Shown piece after piece: positions 16,132-25,837 of a stretch of 64,000 nucleotides of DNA. This DNA is from GCA-2720975 sp964469565 (GTDB lineage: Bacteria; Planctomycetota; UBA1135; GCA-002686595). The notes beneath the pieces were generated by a model. That model had not been told where the DNA came from. It worked only from the letters and a program-made list of their open reading frames with translations, and did no database searches. The translations under genes and the position numbers were made by a program. Positions within the stretch are counted from its first letter, which is position 1. Each line of letters opens with the position of its first letter. Location of the stretch: assembly GCA_964469565.1 (NCBI GenBank), contig CAYXZD010000001.1, positions 1 through 64,000 on the forward strand, in the 5' to 3' direction.

Positions 16132-19100
16132 GTGAATCCTTCTCCTCGCTGGCTGCGTTGTTGTGTGTGTTCGATGACTTGGCTGGGGCTGAGTATCGTT
16201 GGAACGTGGCGAGCCCATGGGCAGACTCCCCGTGGGGAGGCTGAGTTGCTCGAAGGCGTGGGGCAGGGTACGCCCGTCGAGTTGGCCTTGGAGTTGGGAG
16301 AACGTGCTCTCGCAGACGAACAGTGGGAGCTGGCGGGCAAGCACTTCGAGCGTGCTCTTCTGCATGCACCCAATGATTCCTCCATCGTTGCCAGAATCCT
16401 AGGCACTCTAGCGGCGGAGGATCCGATGACCCAAGAGGCTCGTACTCTCTGGGGGCAGCATTGGTTTGAGTTGGCCAGTGATGGGGAGGGCCGGGTGAAG
16501 GTGCCCGCCCATTTGCGCTCGGCCCTCGGCGCGGATCCCTGGGCGGGCAAGGTGCTGAGTGCAAGGGTGGCTGCGCTTGCCGAGTTGCAGCGCTTTGCGC
16601 AGGACCAAGACAAAAACCGTTCTCGCCGCCCGGAGGTGCGCCTCTTGGGGAATTGGGCCGCTCGCCTCGCCATGGATCTCGCCAGCCCGGTACCCGCCTT
16701 GAATGCAGGCATTGACTTCGAACTTGGCCCCCAGGTGCACGTGGGGCCCAGTGATCACAAGCCCGTCTTGGCGGCCCTGTCTAAGCTCATGCGAACCAGC
16801 CTAGGCACTTCGTCGACCGGCATGGCCATGCGCGCGGCTCGCTCCTTGCATGGGTTGGCCGTGCAGGCGGACTTCAAGGATCTCAAGGGGCCCCGACCCA
16901 AGGGTATGGGGGCCGTGCGCAAGGATGCTGGCCGCGGACTCTCCAAGGCGCGTGCGCAGCAGCGTGAGCGCAGTCCCGATCCATGGAGCGTGGAGGATCT
17001 CGAATGGCTGGAGAGTGAGGAGGGGGAGGCCTTCACTCGGGCTCACGATAGCTTTGCGTATCCCGGTCAGGCCTATTCCCCCCGGGAGTGGTACCGCGTG
17101 GAGACTGATTGCGGGTTTGAAACCCTGCTCGGTGTTGCAACGACCATTGAGTTACACCACCAACGCCTCGCTGGCTGGTACGGCCAGGATCCCTTTGTCG
17201 ATCAACAGGGGATTGTGCGCATCGTTCCCGAGCCCAATGGGCTCGAATCAGAGGGAGCTCCCTTTTGGTGGGCCGCTGGGTTCCAAGGGGGAAACACGAC
17301 GGTCATGCGTTTTGCCCAGGGGAACATCGAGGGATTGGGTCATGGGTTGACCCACGAACTCACCCACCGATTCGACGGGGCACTCTACCCCGGCCAGCCG
17401 AGTTGGCTGACGGAAGGCAAGGCCGTTTGGACTGCATCGGCTTACGGGCCCTCTACCGATGAGTCGTTCGTCGAGCACCACGTGAATTTCGCAACCATGC
17501 AGAGTGTGTGGATCGATGGCTGGGGTAAACCAGTGAAGCTCAAGACTCTGATCACGGGAGACCTCGAGGATTACCGGGCCAATTACTCTGCGGGGTATTG
17601 CTTGTATGTGTACCTCAACACCATGGTCAAGTCGGAGGGTGAGGGGCGACTGTTTCAAGAGTCCTTGCAGCGCTTCATGGAGGCAGGGCGTGGGCGCAAG
17701 TCCAAGCCCATCGACTTTTTTGTGGACCACTTCTGTGATGGGGAGCAAGGACGTCCGGACGGATTTACGGCGTTTGCAGAAGGGTACGAGGAGTTCCTGC
17801 GGGGGTTCTGGTGGAAGGAGCGTGCGGATTGGACGGCGCGCTACACCCAGAGTGTCCCCCGCACCCCTGCCCAGCCCTTCGTCTATGACGAGCCCACCTG
17901 GACTTGGCAGCGCAATCGAGCCGAGCCGTACTTTGGTCAGGATCAGGCCCGGGTCGCTGCGAGGGTCTTGTTGGATGCGGGACAGGAGCGCGATGCGCTT
18001 GGGGCCCTCTTGTGGTCCTTGGGTGTCGATGGGCGTGAGCCCCGTTGCTTGCGCTGGCTCGGGGATGTGCTACCGGGCCTAGGCCACCAGGATGCTGCCT
18101 GGGTGGCTGAGCATGGCTTGGTGTTTCCGGGGTGGCCGGCAGAGGAGGAGGCTCCCTTCGGGCGCAAGCTGCTCAAGACGCAGGCGCTCCTTGGGGTCCT
18201 CGCACAAGCTGCCCGGGACTATTCCAATCAAGGGCTCCCCCTCAGCGCAGCGGCCCTCGCTGCAGACCATGACCGTCTGGCCCTGTGGTTGGGCAAGCCG
18301 CGATTGCGATTCGAGCAGGTGGACCCCGAAGACCTGCGGCATCCCTTCGATCGCCCCGCGAGTTTGATCGGAGCACGCGGTTGGGTGGAGGATGAACTTG
18401 TGGGCTACGACAAGAAGCGGGTGGTGGGCCTCTGGCATGAGCTTGAAGATGGGGACCTGCTGGTGGGGCGCAGAGCCAAGCGATCAGGCACGGGTAAGCT
18501 GGACCGATCCGGGGGAGGCATGGCCTTCACCCGCAGCCAGGACTACCAACTTCCCGGAACCTACCGCCTAGAAACAAAGGTGCATTTCACGACATCTCAC
18601 GGACGGGGGCAGATCATCCTTGGTTACCAGCGGCGTGACCGCAGTCTGCGGTTCACGTTCAGTGGGGGGGCGTTCATGTACGCGGTGGGTGAGGGTGATG
18701 AGGAGCCAGTGTTTGACACGATTGCCTGGAACCTCTCTGGCATGTGGGAGAGGGATGGAGCCTTATCCGGGTCAACGTGCGGGGGCAGCATTGATTTTGG
18801 CAAGAAGCGCACGAGCTTTGACCTCGTACTCCTCGTGGACGGGGCCAGCGTTCAGGCCTTCGTGGATGGGCGTGAGGTCGGCACCTATCACACCGCTGAT
18901 GGTCGGCCCATTGAAGGGCACATCGGATTTGCCAGCAGCCACGGGGCCTTTCAATTCAAGACTCCCAGGGTGCAACGGCTAGAGCGATCGCGTGGGGCTG
19001 ATGTGCCCGACCTACTGCCGGCGGGCCTCCACTTAGATCGCCCTTCATCCCCAGCATTCGAAAACATGGAGAACCGGTCGGTCTATGGGTTGAAGCCTTC

Positions 19101-19611
19101 CAGCAATGGCAGTCTGCTCCTCTGGATTCCCACCCCCTGGACAGGCCCCGGGGAGAGCGTTCACCCCGAACCAGAGGGGGGACCGGTGACCCGCCGAACC
19201 TTGGAATCGACGCGTCGTTTATCGAAGTCACTTCAGCGCAGTGGTGCGACTCAGCCCGTGGCCATCGCCCTCCCCGAGTGTCTGGGCGAAGAGTCGTTGG
19301 ACTATCTGCGCGGAGAGTTGGCGGGCTGGTTCGACCCTCCTGCCCGCGTGTTTGCCCATCCCTACACTGCCGCACCCCCAGCGGGTCTAGCGGATGCGGT
19401 GGATTTGAACAAACGTTGGATCTTCTTCATTGACGCTGCAGGCGTAGCGCGCGTTGTGTCGCCCCTATTCAGTGTGGAGGGTGGATTCGAGCCCCGCCTC
19501 GCACATTGGCTGACGGTCTTCAAGGACCACGGCCGTCCAGCCCGTGACCTGCCCGTGCCGGTGCGTGAGTCGGAGCGGGCGGCTGAGGAGGGCGAGACGG
19601 ACGAAGACTGA
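16132..19611 (+). CDS. Large secreted gluzincin-like protease with a concanavalin-type domain
   Basis: I choose GTG 16132 (1159 residues) because it gives a full signal peptide (basic start, hydrophobic core VCSMTWLGLSIVG, possible cleavage near AHG); ATG 16174 is the alternative. A TPR-like region at about 40-120 precedes a zinc-protease signature: His408-Glu409-Leu-Thr-His412 with a third ligand Glu428 in WLTEGKA, the HExxH plus downstream Glu arrangement of gluzincins. Around 790-945 a beta-rich region (FTRSQDYQLPGTYRLETKV) resembles LamG or DUF1080-type jelly rolls. The C-terminal 80 residues have no assignment. It is transcribed alone and converges with the radical SAM gene. Confidence 0.75.
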   Translation: MNPSPRWLRCCVCSMTWLGLSIVGTWRAHGQTPRGEAELLEGVGQGTPVELALELGERALADEQWELAGKHFERALLHAPNDSSIVARILGTLAAEDPMTQEARTLWGQHWFELASDGEGRVKVPAHLRSALGADPWAGKVLSARVAALAELQRFAQDQDKNRSRRPEVRLLGNWAARLAMDLASPVPALNAGIDFELGPQVHVGPSDHKPVLAALSKLMRTSLGTSSTGMAMRAARSLHGLAVQADFKDLKGPRPKGMGAVRKDAGRGLSKARAQQRERSPDPWSVEDLEWLESEEGEAFTRAHDSFAYPGQAYSPREWYRVETDCGFETLLGVATTIELHHQRLAGWYGQDPFVDQQGIVRIVPEPNGLESEGAPFWWAAGFQGGNTTVMRFAQGNIEGLGHGLTHELTHRFDGALYPGQPSWLTEGKAVWTASAYGPSTDESFVEHHVNFATMQSVWIDGWGKPVKLKTLITGDLEDYRANYSAGYCLYVYLNTMVKSEGEGRLFQESLQRFMEAGRGRKSKPIDFFVDHFCDGEQGRPDGFTAFAEGYEEFLRGFWWKERADWTARYTQSVPRTPAQPFVYDEPTWTWQRNRAEPYFGQDQARVAARVLLDAGQERDALGALLWSLGVDGREPRCLRWLGDVLPGLGHQDAAWVAEHGLVFPGWPAEEEAPFGRKLLKTQALLGVLAQAARDYSNQGLPLSAAALAADHDRLALWLGKPRLRFEQVDPEDLRHPFDRPASLIGARGWVEDELVGYDKKRVVGLWHELEDGDLLVGRRAKRSGTGKLDRSGGGMAFTRSQDYQLPGTYRLETKVHFTTSHGRGQIILGYQRRDRSLRFTFSGGAFMYAVGEGDEEPVFDTIAWNLSGMWERDGALSGSTCGGSIDFGKKRTSFDLVLLVDGASVQAFVDGREVGTYHTADGRPIEGHIGFASSHGAFQFKTPRVQRLERSRGADVPDLLPAGLHLDRPSSPAFENMENRSVYGLKPSSNGSLLLWIPTPWTGPGESVHPEPEGGPVTRRTLESTRRLSKSLQRSGATQPVAIALPECLGEESLDYLRGELAGWFDPPARVFAHPYTAAPPAGLADAVDLNKRWIFFIDAAGVARVVSPLFSVEGGFEPRLAHWLTVFKDHGRPARDLPVPVRESERAAEEGETDED

Positions 19612-19684
19612 GTCCTAGGTGACGAGGCTGCCACGATGGACCTCGCGCCAGCACCCTGCTGCGACGTGAGGTTTCGCGAGGGAG

Positions 19685-20533
19685 TTAGGGATGAACGGTG
19701 ACCTTGAGATTGAGGGCTTGCTCAATGGCTCTGCCTCGCCGGATCAAGGCTTGGGTTGAGAGCTTGGAGAGCCTCTCAGCTCCCGGCTGCATGACCTCGC
19801 GCTCAAGTCCATAGAGCAGGACGTCTTGCACGTTGGCGCCGGCCTCGAGTGCACGCTTTACCAGGCTCTCCCATGCGTGATCCTCTTCTGGGCTTGGGCC
19901 TGAGCCGTCCGTAGCCAAGCGCAGGGTTTGCAGGCGCGTGGGCACTCTAGAGCAACAGTGTACGAGGTTTTCGATGACACGCTCGTCACTCACTCTGGTG
20001 CCGTTCAGGGTCAGCCGTCCCGCGCGTGTGCCGCTGTCTAGTTTGAACCACACTTCCCCTTGGACTGTGCGCAGGCGTTCAAGGCCCGCCTGCACGCGCT
20101 GCTTGTGGGTTTGGGATCCGTTTGTGATCAGGATGGTCTTGGGCTGAATCTCTGCACAGGTGTCTTCCCACACCCGGGCCACAACCTCTACGGCTTCTTG
20201 GAATTGCGGGGACGTGGTTGCCTCACCATTGCCGGAAAACGCGAGGTCATTCAGCCGGCGCGATCCCTCGGGGACGTGCTGTTCCATCCAGTCGCCCTCA
20301 AGCACGTCCACGAGGAATCCCCTCAGTTCAGAATCCAGCAGGTCTAGATCGAGGGCGGGACCGTTGCCTGAGGTGAGGCCAGGGACTTGGCAATAGGCGC
20401 AGCGCCAGTTGCAGGCATTGTTGGGGTTTAGATTGATGCCAATGGATACGCCCTGCGCCCTGCGCGAGATGACCGGGTAGACATACGTGAGTTGGGCTGC
20501 ATCACGGTCGTGGGTTTGAGTGGACAGTCTCAT
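19685..20533 (-). CDS. Radical SAM protein
   Basis: The protein is 282 residues from an ATG. Cys41, Cys45 and Cys48 (CNWRCAYC) are the CxxxCxxC ligands of a radical SAM 4Fe-4S cluster, and FSGNGEAT is the glycine-rich SAM-binding motif. The opening SIGINLNPNNACNWRC and the short length recall small radical SAM proteins of unknown role; no accessory cluster-binding cysteines are obvious at the C-terminus. It lies 14 nt downstream of the HDAC-family gene on the same strand, so the two are probably co-transcribed. No substrate can be proposed. Confidence 0.85.
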   Translation of the reverse strand: MRLSTQTHDRDAAQLTYVYPVISRRAQGVSIGINLNPNNACNWRCAYCQVPGLTSGNGPALDLDLLDSELRGFLVDVLEGDWMEQHVPEGSRRLNDLAFSGNGEATTSPQFQEAVEVVARVWEDTCAEIQPKTILITNGSQTHKQRVQAGLERLRTVQGEVWFKLDSGTRAGRLTLNGTRVSDERVIENLVHCCSRVPTRLQTLRLATDGSGPSPEEDHAWESLVKRALEAGANVQDVLLYGLEREVMQPGAERLSKLSTQALIRRGRAIEQALNLKVTVHP

Positions 20534-20547
20534 CGTGGGTGCACAGT

Positions 20548-21504
20548 CTAGACACCTAGCAGTGCGCGCAGGTGTTCCTCTACGGAACTTGCGAGCCCCT
20601 CTAGGTGGTAGCCCCCCTCCAAAACGGAGACTAGACCGCGCCCGGACGTTTCACGGGCCACCTGCAGCAGCGAGCGGGTCATCTCGCCGTAGGCACTCGT
20701 CGTGAGATTCACATCGGAGAGGGGGTCGAGGTGGTGGGCATCAAAACCCGCGGAGACAAGCACGAGGTCCGGAGCAAACGACTCGATTGCAGGTAGGACC
20801 TCCCCGGTGAAGGACGCGAGCCACTCGCGATCAGAACTGTGCGCGGCTTGTGGACAGTTCAACGTCGTTCCCAGCCCATCACCTAGGCCCCGCTCCCCGC
20901 GTGAACCTGTCCCCGGGTAGTGGGGGTATTGGTGCAGGCTGGCATAAAAGACACTCGCGTCGCTCTCGAACAGGTGTTGGGTTCCATTGCCGTGGTGAAC
21001 ATCCCAGTCCACGATGGCCACTCGCGGGCAATCCAATTCGGCCTGTGCATAGCGAGCGGCGAGGGCCACATTGTTCAGAAGGCAGAAGCCCGCTGCCGAG
21101 GATTCCTCAGCGTGGTGACCTGGAGGCCGTGCGGCCACGAATGTTGACTCAATGGTGCCCCTTGCCACCGCCCTTGCGGCGGCTCTGGCCGCACCGGCGG
21201 CTGCCAATGCGCTGGAGTACGATGTCGGGCAGACTGGAACATCGGGGGCGTCGACATAAGAACGCCCCTGTTCGATTTCGGCACGGATGCGCCCGGCATA
21301 GCCTGGGGCGTGCACGCTGGCGACTTCCGATTCCAGGATTGGCTCAAAAGCCAGAGGGGTCAACTCCTGGGCAAGGCCCGATGCTGCGAGGCGCTGGTCG
21401 ATGGAGATCAGCCGTTCTGCCCCTTCGGGGTGGCCGGGGCCGGTGTCGTGCTCGAGGAACTGGGGTGAACCGATCCAACCGACGGTGGACTTGACGGTGC
21501 TCAC
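20548..21504 (-). CDS. Histone deacetylase / acetoin utilisation family amidohydrolase
   Basis: The 318-residue product carries the full HDAC active site: His130-His131 in RPPGHHAEE, zinc ligands Asp168 and His170 in DWDVHHGNGT, and a further Asp in SAGFDAHHLDPL, plus the Gly-rich VLEGGYHLEGL near the end. Bacterial members deacetylate polyamines, acetyl-lysine or acetoin-related substrates; which applies here cannot be told. It is between the secreted repeat protein upstream (20 nt) and the radical SAM gene downstream (14 nt), all leftward, suggesting a three-gene transcript. Confidence 0.93.
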   Translation of the reverse strand: MSTVKSTVGWIGSPQFLEHDTGPGHPEGAERLISIDQRLAASGLAQELTPLAFEPILESEVASVHAPGYAGRIRAEIEQGRSYVDAPDVPVCPTSYSSALAAAGAARAAARAVARGTIESTFVAARPPGHHAEESSAAGFCLLNNVALAARYAQAELDCPRVAIVDWDVHHGNGTQHLFESDASVFYASLHQYPHYPGTGSRGERGLGDGLGTTLNCPQAAHSSDREWLASFTGEVLPAIESFAPDLVLVSAGFDAHHLDPLSDVNLTTSAYGEMTRSLLQVARETSGRGLVSVLEGGYHLEGLASSVEEHLRALLGV

Positions 21505-21524
21505 TGTCGTCGGGACTGTTCGAG

Positions 21525-22868
21525 CTAATCGGGGAGATGGAATGCGTCGCGGTACTTGGTCTCAAGCATGCGGGCAAACGCCGGGTCGCTAGCGAGTTGA
21601 CGCAACGTGGTCATCGAGACTGGGGCAAGGCCTAGGTACTCAGCAGCATCCGAGTAGCGCTTGAGCCTCGCATAACAGCGGGCAATGCCGATGTGCGCCT
21701 CCCCCTTGTTGGCTAACCCACGCTGGAGGCTTATCGCGTTCTTGAAATCCTTGATTGAACTCTGGTACTCGCCAATCCTGTAGAAGATCTCACCGCGCTC
21801 GGCGTGAGCGACGGATGAGGTTCGGTTGCTCTTGATTCGGTTGTCATAATCCTTGGTCAAAACTCGCCGCGCATTCTTGTCCTTGGAGCGGGCGAGCAAG
21901 ATGAGGGCACTCTCACGTAGATCCAGCATCGTGGAGTCTTGCAGGTCGGACAGGCGGCGTTTGGCCTCCCCTTTGAGCTTGATGTCAAAGTCTGCAAGGG
22001 ACTCAAGCAGTCCGACTGCGGACTCCCGGGCAGTATCGGCGTGGCTGGCGAGCTCAATGATCCCGAGTAGATGATCTTGATCCGAGAGCAGATCGTTGCG
22101 CACTCGATAAAACGTGACGAGGACGGCGGCCTGGTGGGGTGCACTCTCACTGGCGAGGAACTTGGCCACACTCGGGGCGATGGCGGCACACTGAACTCCC
22201 GCCAGTGAAGTGAGTAAGCGGCTCGTGCGCTCGGGGTCACTGGGGTCCGGGGAGGCCAGCAACGCCTCTGCGAGGAGTTGATCGGGATTGGAGTCCCCCA
22301 ACTGCAACCGTGTGATGAGTGCGGCTGTTCGCACCCCACCCGTCGCGGAGCCGTGGGTTTGGCGTACACCTGCCATCACACGATCGGGGGCGGGGAAGTT
22401 GGCCAGCACGCGCAGGGCATTGATGCGGCCCTCATCGGGGCCCCGTTGGCTAGAGGCTACGAGCTCGTTGCCGATGGCTGCCGATTGCAACTCCCGCAAC
22501 ACTGTGACGATTTCAGTGGCCCGAAAGCGCGCGCCCCGGCTGGGATTTGCCCCCGGGTTGAGGGCACCGAGGAGGAGGGGGGCGATTTGGGGGCCGAGGT
22601 CAGTCAGTTGGGTGCGCAGGGACGTGGCGACCGTCGGTTGGATGCGGGGCGTGGCGGTCTCTAGTTCAGTCACAATTCCCTGAACCTTGCCCCTCAGGCC
22701 CTCCAGCAGTTGACTGCGCTTCAGGCGTGCGGCTCGCAGGAGGTCCTCAAGGCTTTGGCCCGGCTTGTCAGTGCGCGGGTCTTGGGTCTCAGAGAGGGCC
22801 CCACAGGGCGGGATTCCCACACTTGCGGGGGCACTGATGAGCAGAATGAGGGCGAAGGAGAGGGGCAT
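21525..22868 (-). CDS. Secreted HEAT/TPR-repeat protein
   Basis: A 447-residue protein with a signal peptide (LSFALILLISAPASVG) and helical repeats throughout. Residues about 85-310 have alternating Ala/Leu-rich helices of HEAT style (LRELQSAAIGNELV), and residues about 340-440 look like TPR units (HAERGEIFYRIGEYQSSIKDFKNAI, KGEAHIGIARCYARLKRYSDAAEYL). No enzymatic motif is present, so it is probably a periplasmic scaffold or binding protein. It is the first gene of a likely leftward trio with the HDAC-like and radical SAM genes, facing a 725-bp region with few features. Confidence 0.75.
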   Translation of the reverse strand: MPLSFALILLISAPASVGIPPCGALSETQDPRTDKPGQSLEDLLRAARLKRSQLLEGLRGKVQGIVTELETATPRIQPTVATSLRTQLTDLGPQIAPLLLGALNPGANPSRGARFRATEIVTVLRELQSAAIGNELVASSQRGPDEGRINALRVLANFPAPDRVMAGVRQTHGSATGGVRTAALITRLQLGDSNPDQLLAEALLASPDPSDPERTSRLLTSLAGVQCAAIAPSVAKFLASESAPHQAAVLVTFYRVRNDLLSDQDHLLGIIELASHADTARESAVGLLESLADFDIKLKGEAKRRLSDLQDSTMLDLRESALILLARSKDKNARRVLTKDYDNRIKSNRTSSVAHAERGEIFYRIGEYQSSIKDFKNAISLQRGLANKGEAHIGIARCYARLKRYSDAAEYLGLAPVSMTTLRQLASDPAFARMLETKYRDAFHLPD

Positions 22869-23040
22869 GACAGGGATTGGGGGCTCGGACCCTCCTACGA
22901 TAGTGCCGGGGGCTGTCCAGTGAAAGGGAGGCGGTCTGACCTGATTTCGTGGGGTCCTAGTCTCCCAGAGTCGGTTCGGGCTCGCGGATCGTCTAGTTCG
23001 GCCAGCAGCCTAGGCAGTGGGACGGGCCTCGGGTCCAGAT

Positions 23041-23058
23041 GTGATTTGGCTAAATCAC
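23041..23058. promoter_or_regulatory. Operator-like palindrome GTGATTT-N4-AAATCAC
   Basis: GTGATTT (23041-23047) and AAATCAC (23052-23058) are perfect inverted repeats around GGCT in an otherwise GC-rich region. The AT-rich arms and 18-bp span suit a dimeric helix-turn-helix regulator. It is about 170 bp upstream of the leftward repeat-protein gene. A transcribed hairpin is the alternative. Confidence 0.4.
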
Positions 23059-23194
23059 TTGTCACACTGGGTTTAGGTGACTGGATTCAGGAGACTGGGC
23101 ATAGGTGCTCAGTGGGCACGAGGTTTTCGGCATGAAGGCCGACTCAGAGGGGACTCCGAGGGATGGCGGGTGACCCCGAGGACGTACCCTTGAC

Positions 23195-23473
23195 CTAGCC
23201 GACACGCCGCTTCATGGGCGTGATCACGACGTCCTGGGAGCGTTCTTGAATCGTACCGCCTGCGGAGGCCGGTGGCAGGGGGCCCTCGATCCGGTCCTCG
23301 ACTCCAGTCGGGAGGTGCGTGGCTGGGAGTTCCTCAGGCGTGGGGGCAGAGGGGCTCCCGCCCACCGGGGCACTCGCAGCCTGCACCGGGGCCGAGGGGG
23401 CCTCAGGGGTCGGGGTGCCGTAGATGAGCCGCAGGCGGGCTCGGTTTCTAAAAATCCAGGAGTGCACGTACAT
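23195..23473 (-). CDS. Hypothetical Pro/Ala-rich small protein
   Basis: A 92-residue frame from an ATG, with a basic opening (MYVHSWIFRNRARLRLIYG) followed by a Pro/Ala/Ser-rich middle and a basic tail MKRRVG. No family is recognised and no Shine-Dalgarno site is seen. Pro/Ala frames arise easily in high-GC DNA, so this may be spurious. Confidence 0.3.
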   Translation of the reverse strand: MYVHSWIFRNRARLRLIYGTPTPEAPSAPVQAASAPVGGSPSAPTPEELPATHLPTGVEDRIEGPLPPASAGGTIQERSQDVVITPMKRRVG

Positions 23474-23593
23474 GGGATCGGCAGGGTGGGGGGCGCTTGT
23501 TGAGGGGTGGGTTGCGAATTCCGGTGGTCAGTCTGGTGACGGGGCACCTCGAGGCTGAAATACTGACCCGCCCGCCTTGCGAGGATCTTCATC

Positions 23594-25615
23594 GTGCCGA
23601 TTCACTCCCACCCACATTCCCAACCGGTCCAAACCTTGCGCCCAGCGGCCAACTGGGACTATGACGTCCTCGTCGTGGGGGGCGGGCATGCGGGCATTGA
23701 AGCCGCATTGGCCGCAGCCAGGGTCGGGGGCGGGGAGGGACTGCGTGTTGGGCTGTTGAGCCTAGATCTCGAACGAATGGGAGAGATGAGCTGCAACCCG
23801 GCGATTGGGGGTCTGGGCAAGGGCCAGATCGTCCGTGAAATCGATGCACTCGGGGGGGTCATGGGGCGCATTGCGGATGATTCAGGTATTGCATTCCGTG
23901 TCCTCAATACCCGCAAGGGAGCCGCCGTCCAGGCGCCGCGATGCCAATCCGATCGGCACCGCTATCGAGAACTCGCGATCCAGGCCGTGCAGAATCAACC
24001 GGGACTGACTTGTTTGGGGGGGGCCGCAGTGGGACTGCTGGTCGACTCGGGGTCACCCACGGGGAAGGCGGTGGTCGGCGTCCGCCTAGAGGGAGGAAAA
24101 GTCCTGCGTTCCCATGCGGTCATCTTGACCACAGGCACATTCATGGGCGCGGTGATGCACACGGGGGATTCCACCGAAGCGGGCGGGCGTGTGGGTGACA
24201 GAAGCGTGGCGGGCTTGAGTGAAGACCTTCTGGCCCTCGGCCTGAGCATGGGCCGGCTCAAGACGGGTACGCCTCCGCGCTTAGAAACGCAGAGCTTGGA
24301 CTTTACAGCGATGGAGGAACAGTGGGGTGATGAGCGTCCTCGTCCCTTCTCGTTCACCACCCCTCCTGATCGATTTCCCCTACTCCCGCAGGTGGCTTGT
24401 CACATCACGTACACCTCCCCGACCACCCATGGGATCATCGCAGACAATATCCACCGTGCACCCATGTACGCGGGACGCATTCAGGGAGTGGGGCCACGCT
24501 ACTGCCCTTCAGTGGAAGACAAGGTCATGCGCTTCCCTGACCGTGATCGGCACCAGATATTTGTGGAGCCCGAAGGGCTAGACTCGTCTGTGTCCTATAT
24601 CAATGGCATTTCGACATCCCTGCCTAAAGAGGTCCAAGAGTCGTTTGTGCGTACCATTCCTGGGTTGGAGAAGGCGCGCTTTGCTCGCTTTGGATATGCC
24701 GTGGAATATGATTTCGTCCACCCCAGCCAGTTGCATGCAACCCTAGCGGTGGGGTCCGTCCGGGGACTCTTTCTCGCTGGGCAGGTCAACGGCACTTCGG
24801 GTTATGAGGAGGCTGCCGGCCAGGGACTGATGGCAGGGGCCAATGCAGCCCTGTGGTTGCAGGGCCGGCCACCGTTCGTATTGGGCCGGCACGAGGCCTA
24901 TATCGGCGTGATGGTCGATGACTTGACGGTGACCCAGCCCAGCGAACCCTACCGGATGTTCTCCAGCCGGGCAGAGTACCGGTTGCTCTTGCGCAGCGAC
25001 AATGCAGATCGCCGCTTGACGCCGAGGGCACTGGAGGTTGGCCTCGTCAGCTCGGCACGGGCCGAGGCTTTGGACCTCAAGGCGGAGAGGGTGCGCGGCT
25101 TGATCCAATTGCTCGAACAGCGCCGCAGCGGGGCACACACCCTAGCGGAACGGCTGCGTCGACCCGGCGTGAGCCTTGCTGACCTTGTGGCTGATTGCCC
25201 TGAATTAGAGCCAGTTCTCAGGGATCGTGAGTTGTCCCACACCCTTGAGGTGGACGTGAAATACTCGGGGTACGTCGAGCGGCAGGAGCTCAATGTGCGC
25301 AGGGCGGCTAGGCAGGAAACCACTCCCATTCCAGACGACCTGGACTATGGGGGGATTTCGGGGTTGGGGGGGGAGGCCAGGGAGAAACTGGAGCGGCTCA
25401 GGCCCGGGAGTTTGGGGGCTGCGGGGCGCATTGAGGGGGTGCGGCCCCCTGATGTTGCTCTGCTCAGCGTGGTGATCGAACGTATGCGGCGATCCAATGG
25501 GCCGGGCGCACCAATTTCGGGACCCTCGAAGGTGACGGGGAAGGGCACGGAAAGCAGGGAGGGAGTCGCGCTGCGGCCCTATTCTCCATCCCCTCCCACG
25601 GATGGGACCCCTTGA
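23594..25615 (+). CDS. mnmG: tRNA U34 5-carboxymethylaminomethyl modification enzyme MnmG (GidA)
   Basis: The 673-residue protein (usual length about 630) is a FAD enzyme that, with MnmE, installs the cmnm5 group on wobble U34 of certain tRNAs. FAD-binding VVGGGHAGIEAALAAAR is at about 26-42; family stretches SCNPAIGGLGKGQIVREIDALGG, GRLKTGTPPR, SGYEEAAGQGLMAGANAAL and SSRAEYRLLLRSDNAD follow. It starts at GTG 23594 without a clear ribosome site. The extra length is an N-terminal extension and a Ser/Gly/Pro-rich tail after about residue 640. Neither mnmE nor rsmG is adjacent. MnmA, which thiolates the same base, is 18 kb to the right. Confidence 0.96.
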   Translation: MPIHSHPHSQPVQTLRPAANWDYDVLVVGGGHAGIEAALAAARVGGGEGLRVGLLSLDLERMGEMSCNPAIGGLGKGQIVREIDALGGVMGRIADDSGIAFRVLNTRKGAAVQAPRCQSDRHRYRELAIQAVQNQPGLTCLGGAAVGLLVDSGSPTGKAVVGVRLEGGKVLRSHAVILTTGTFMGAVMHTGDSTEAGGRVGDRSVAGLSEDLLALGLSMGRLKTGTPPRLETQSLDFTAMEEQWGDERPRPFSFTTPPDRFPLLPQVACHITYTSPTTHGIIADNIHRAPMYAGRIQGVGPRYCPSVEDKVMRFPDRDRHQIFVEPEGLDSSVSYINGISTSLPKEVQESFVRTIPGLEKARFARFGYAVEYDFVHPSQLHATLAVGSVRGLFLAGQVNGTSGYEEAAGQGLMAGANAALWLQGRPPFVLGRHEAYIGVMVDDLTVTQPSEPYRMFSSRAEYRLLLRSDNADRRLTPRALEVGLVSSARAEALDLKAERVRGLIQLLEQRRSGAHTLAERLRRPGVSLADLVADCPELEPVLRDRELSHTLEVDVKYSGYVERQELNVRRAARQETTPIPDDLDYGGISGLGGEAREKLERLRPGSLGAAGRIEGVRPPDVALLSVVIERMRRSNGPGAPISGPSKVTGKGTESREGVALRPYSPSPPTDGTP

Positions 25616-25621
25616 ATGTCC

Positions 25622-25644
25622 TCAGGAGTACGTATTGCTCCTGA
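25622..25644 (+). terminator. Stem-loop just after mnmG
   Basis: TCAGGAG (25622-25628) pairs perfectly with CTCCTGA (25638-25644) around a 9-base loop, seven bases past the mnmG stop. There is no T-run. Position suggests transcript end formation. Confidence 0.4.
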
Positions 25645-25837
25645 AGCACAGGGAGGGCATCCTCTCCACGAATTGGGATATCCTAGGGCAGCCATTGCAC
25701 TCGCCTTTGGGTATACTCTCACCTGCACGGTAGGTTTTGGATTCATGCACCCCCCCTTTACGTGCCGATAAGAGCCGCTGGATCCCCTGCCCGTTGTTGG
25801 TTCATACACCTTTCCCCAAATCCCACGCAGTCCCCCC

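Larger units (their letters stand above)
22869..23593. other. 725-bp divergent interval upstream of mnmG
   Basis: The interval holds one doubtful small gene (23195-23473, minus) and an operator-like palindrome at 23041-23058. The rest shows no frame with recognisable content and no RNA gene. Promoters for mnmG and for the leftward repeat-protein gene should be here. Confidence 0.5.
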
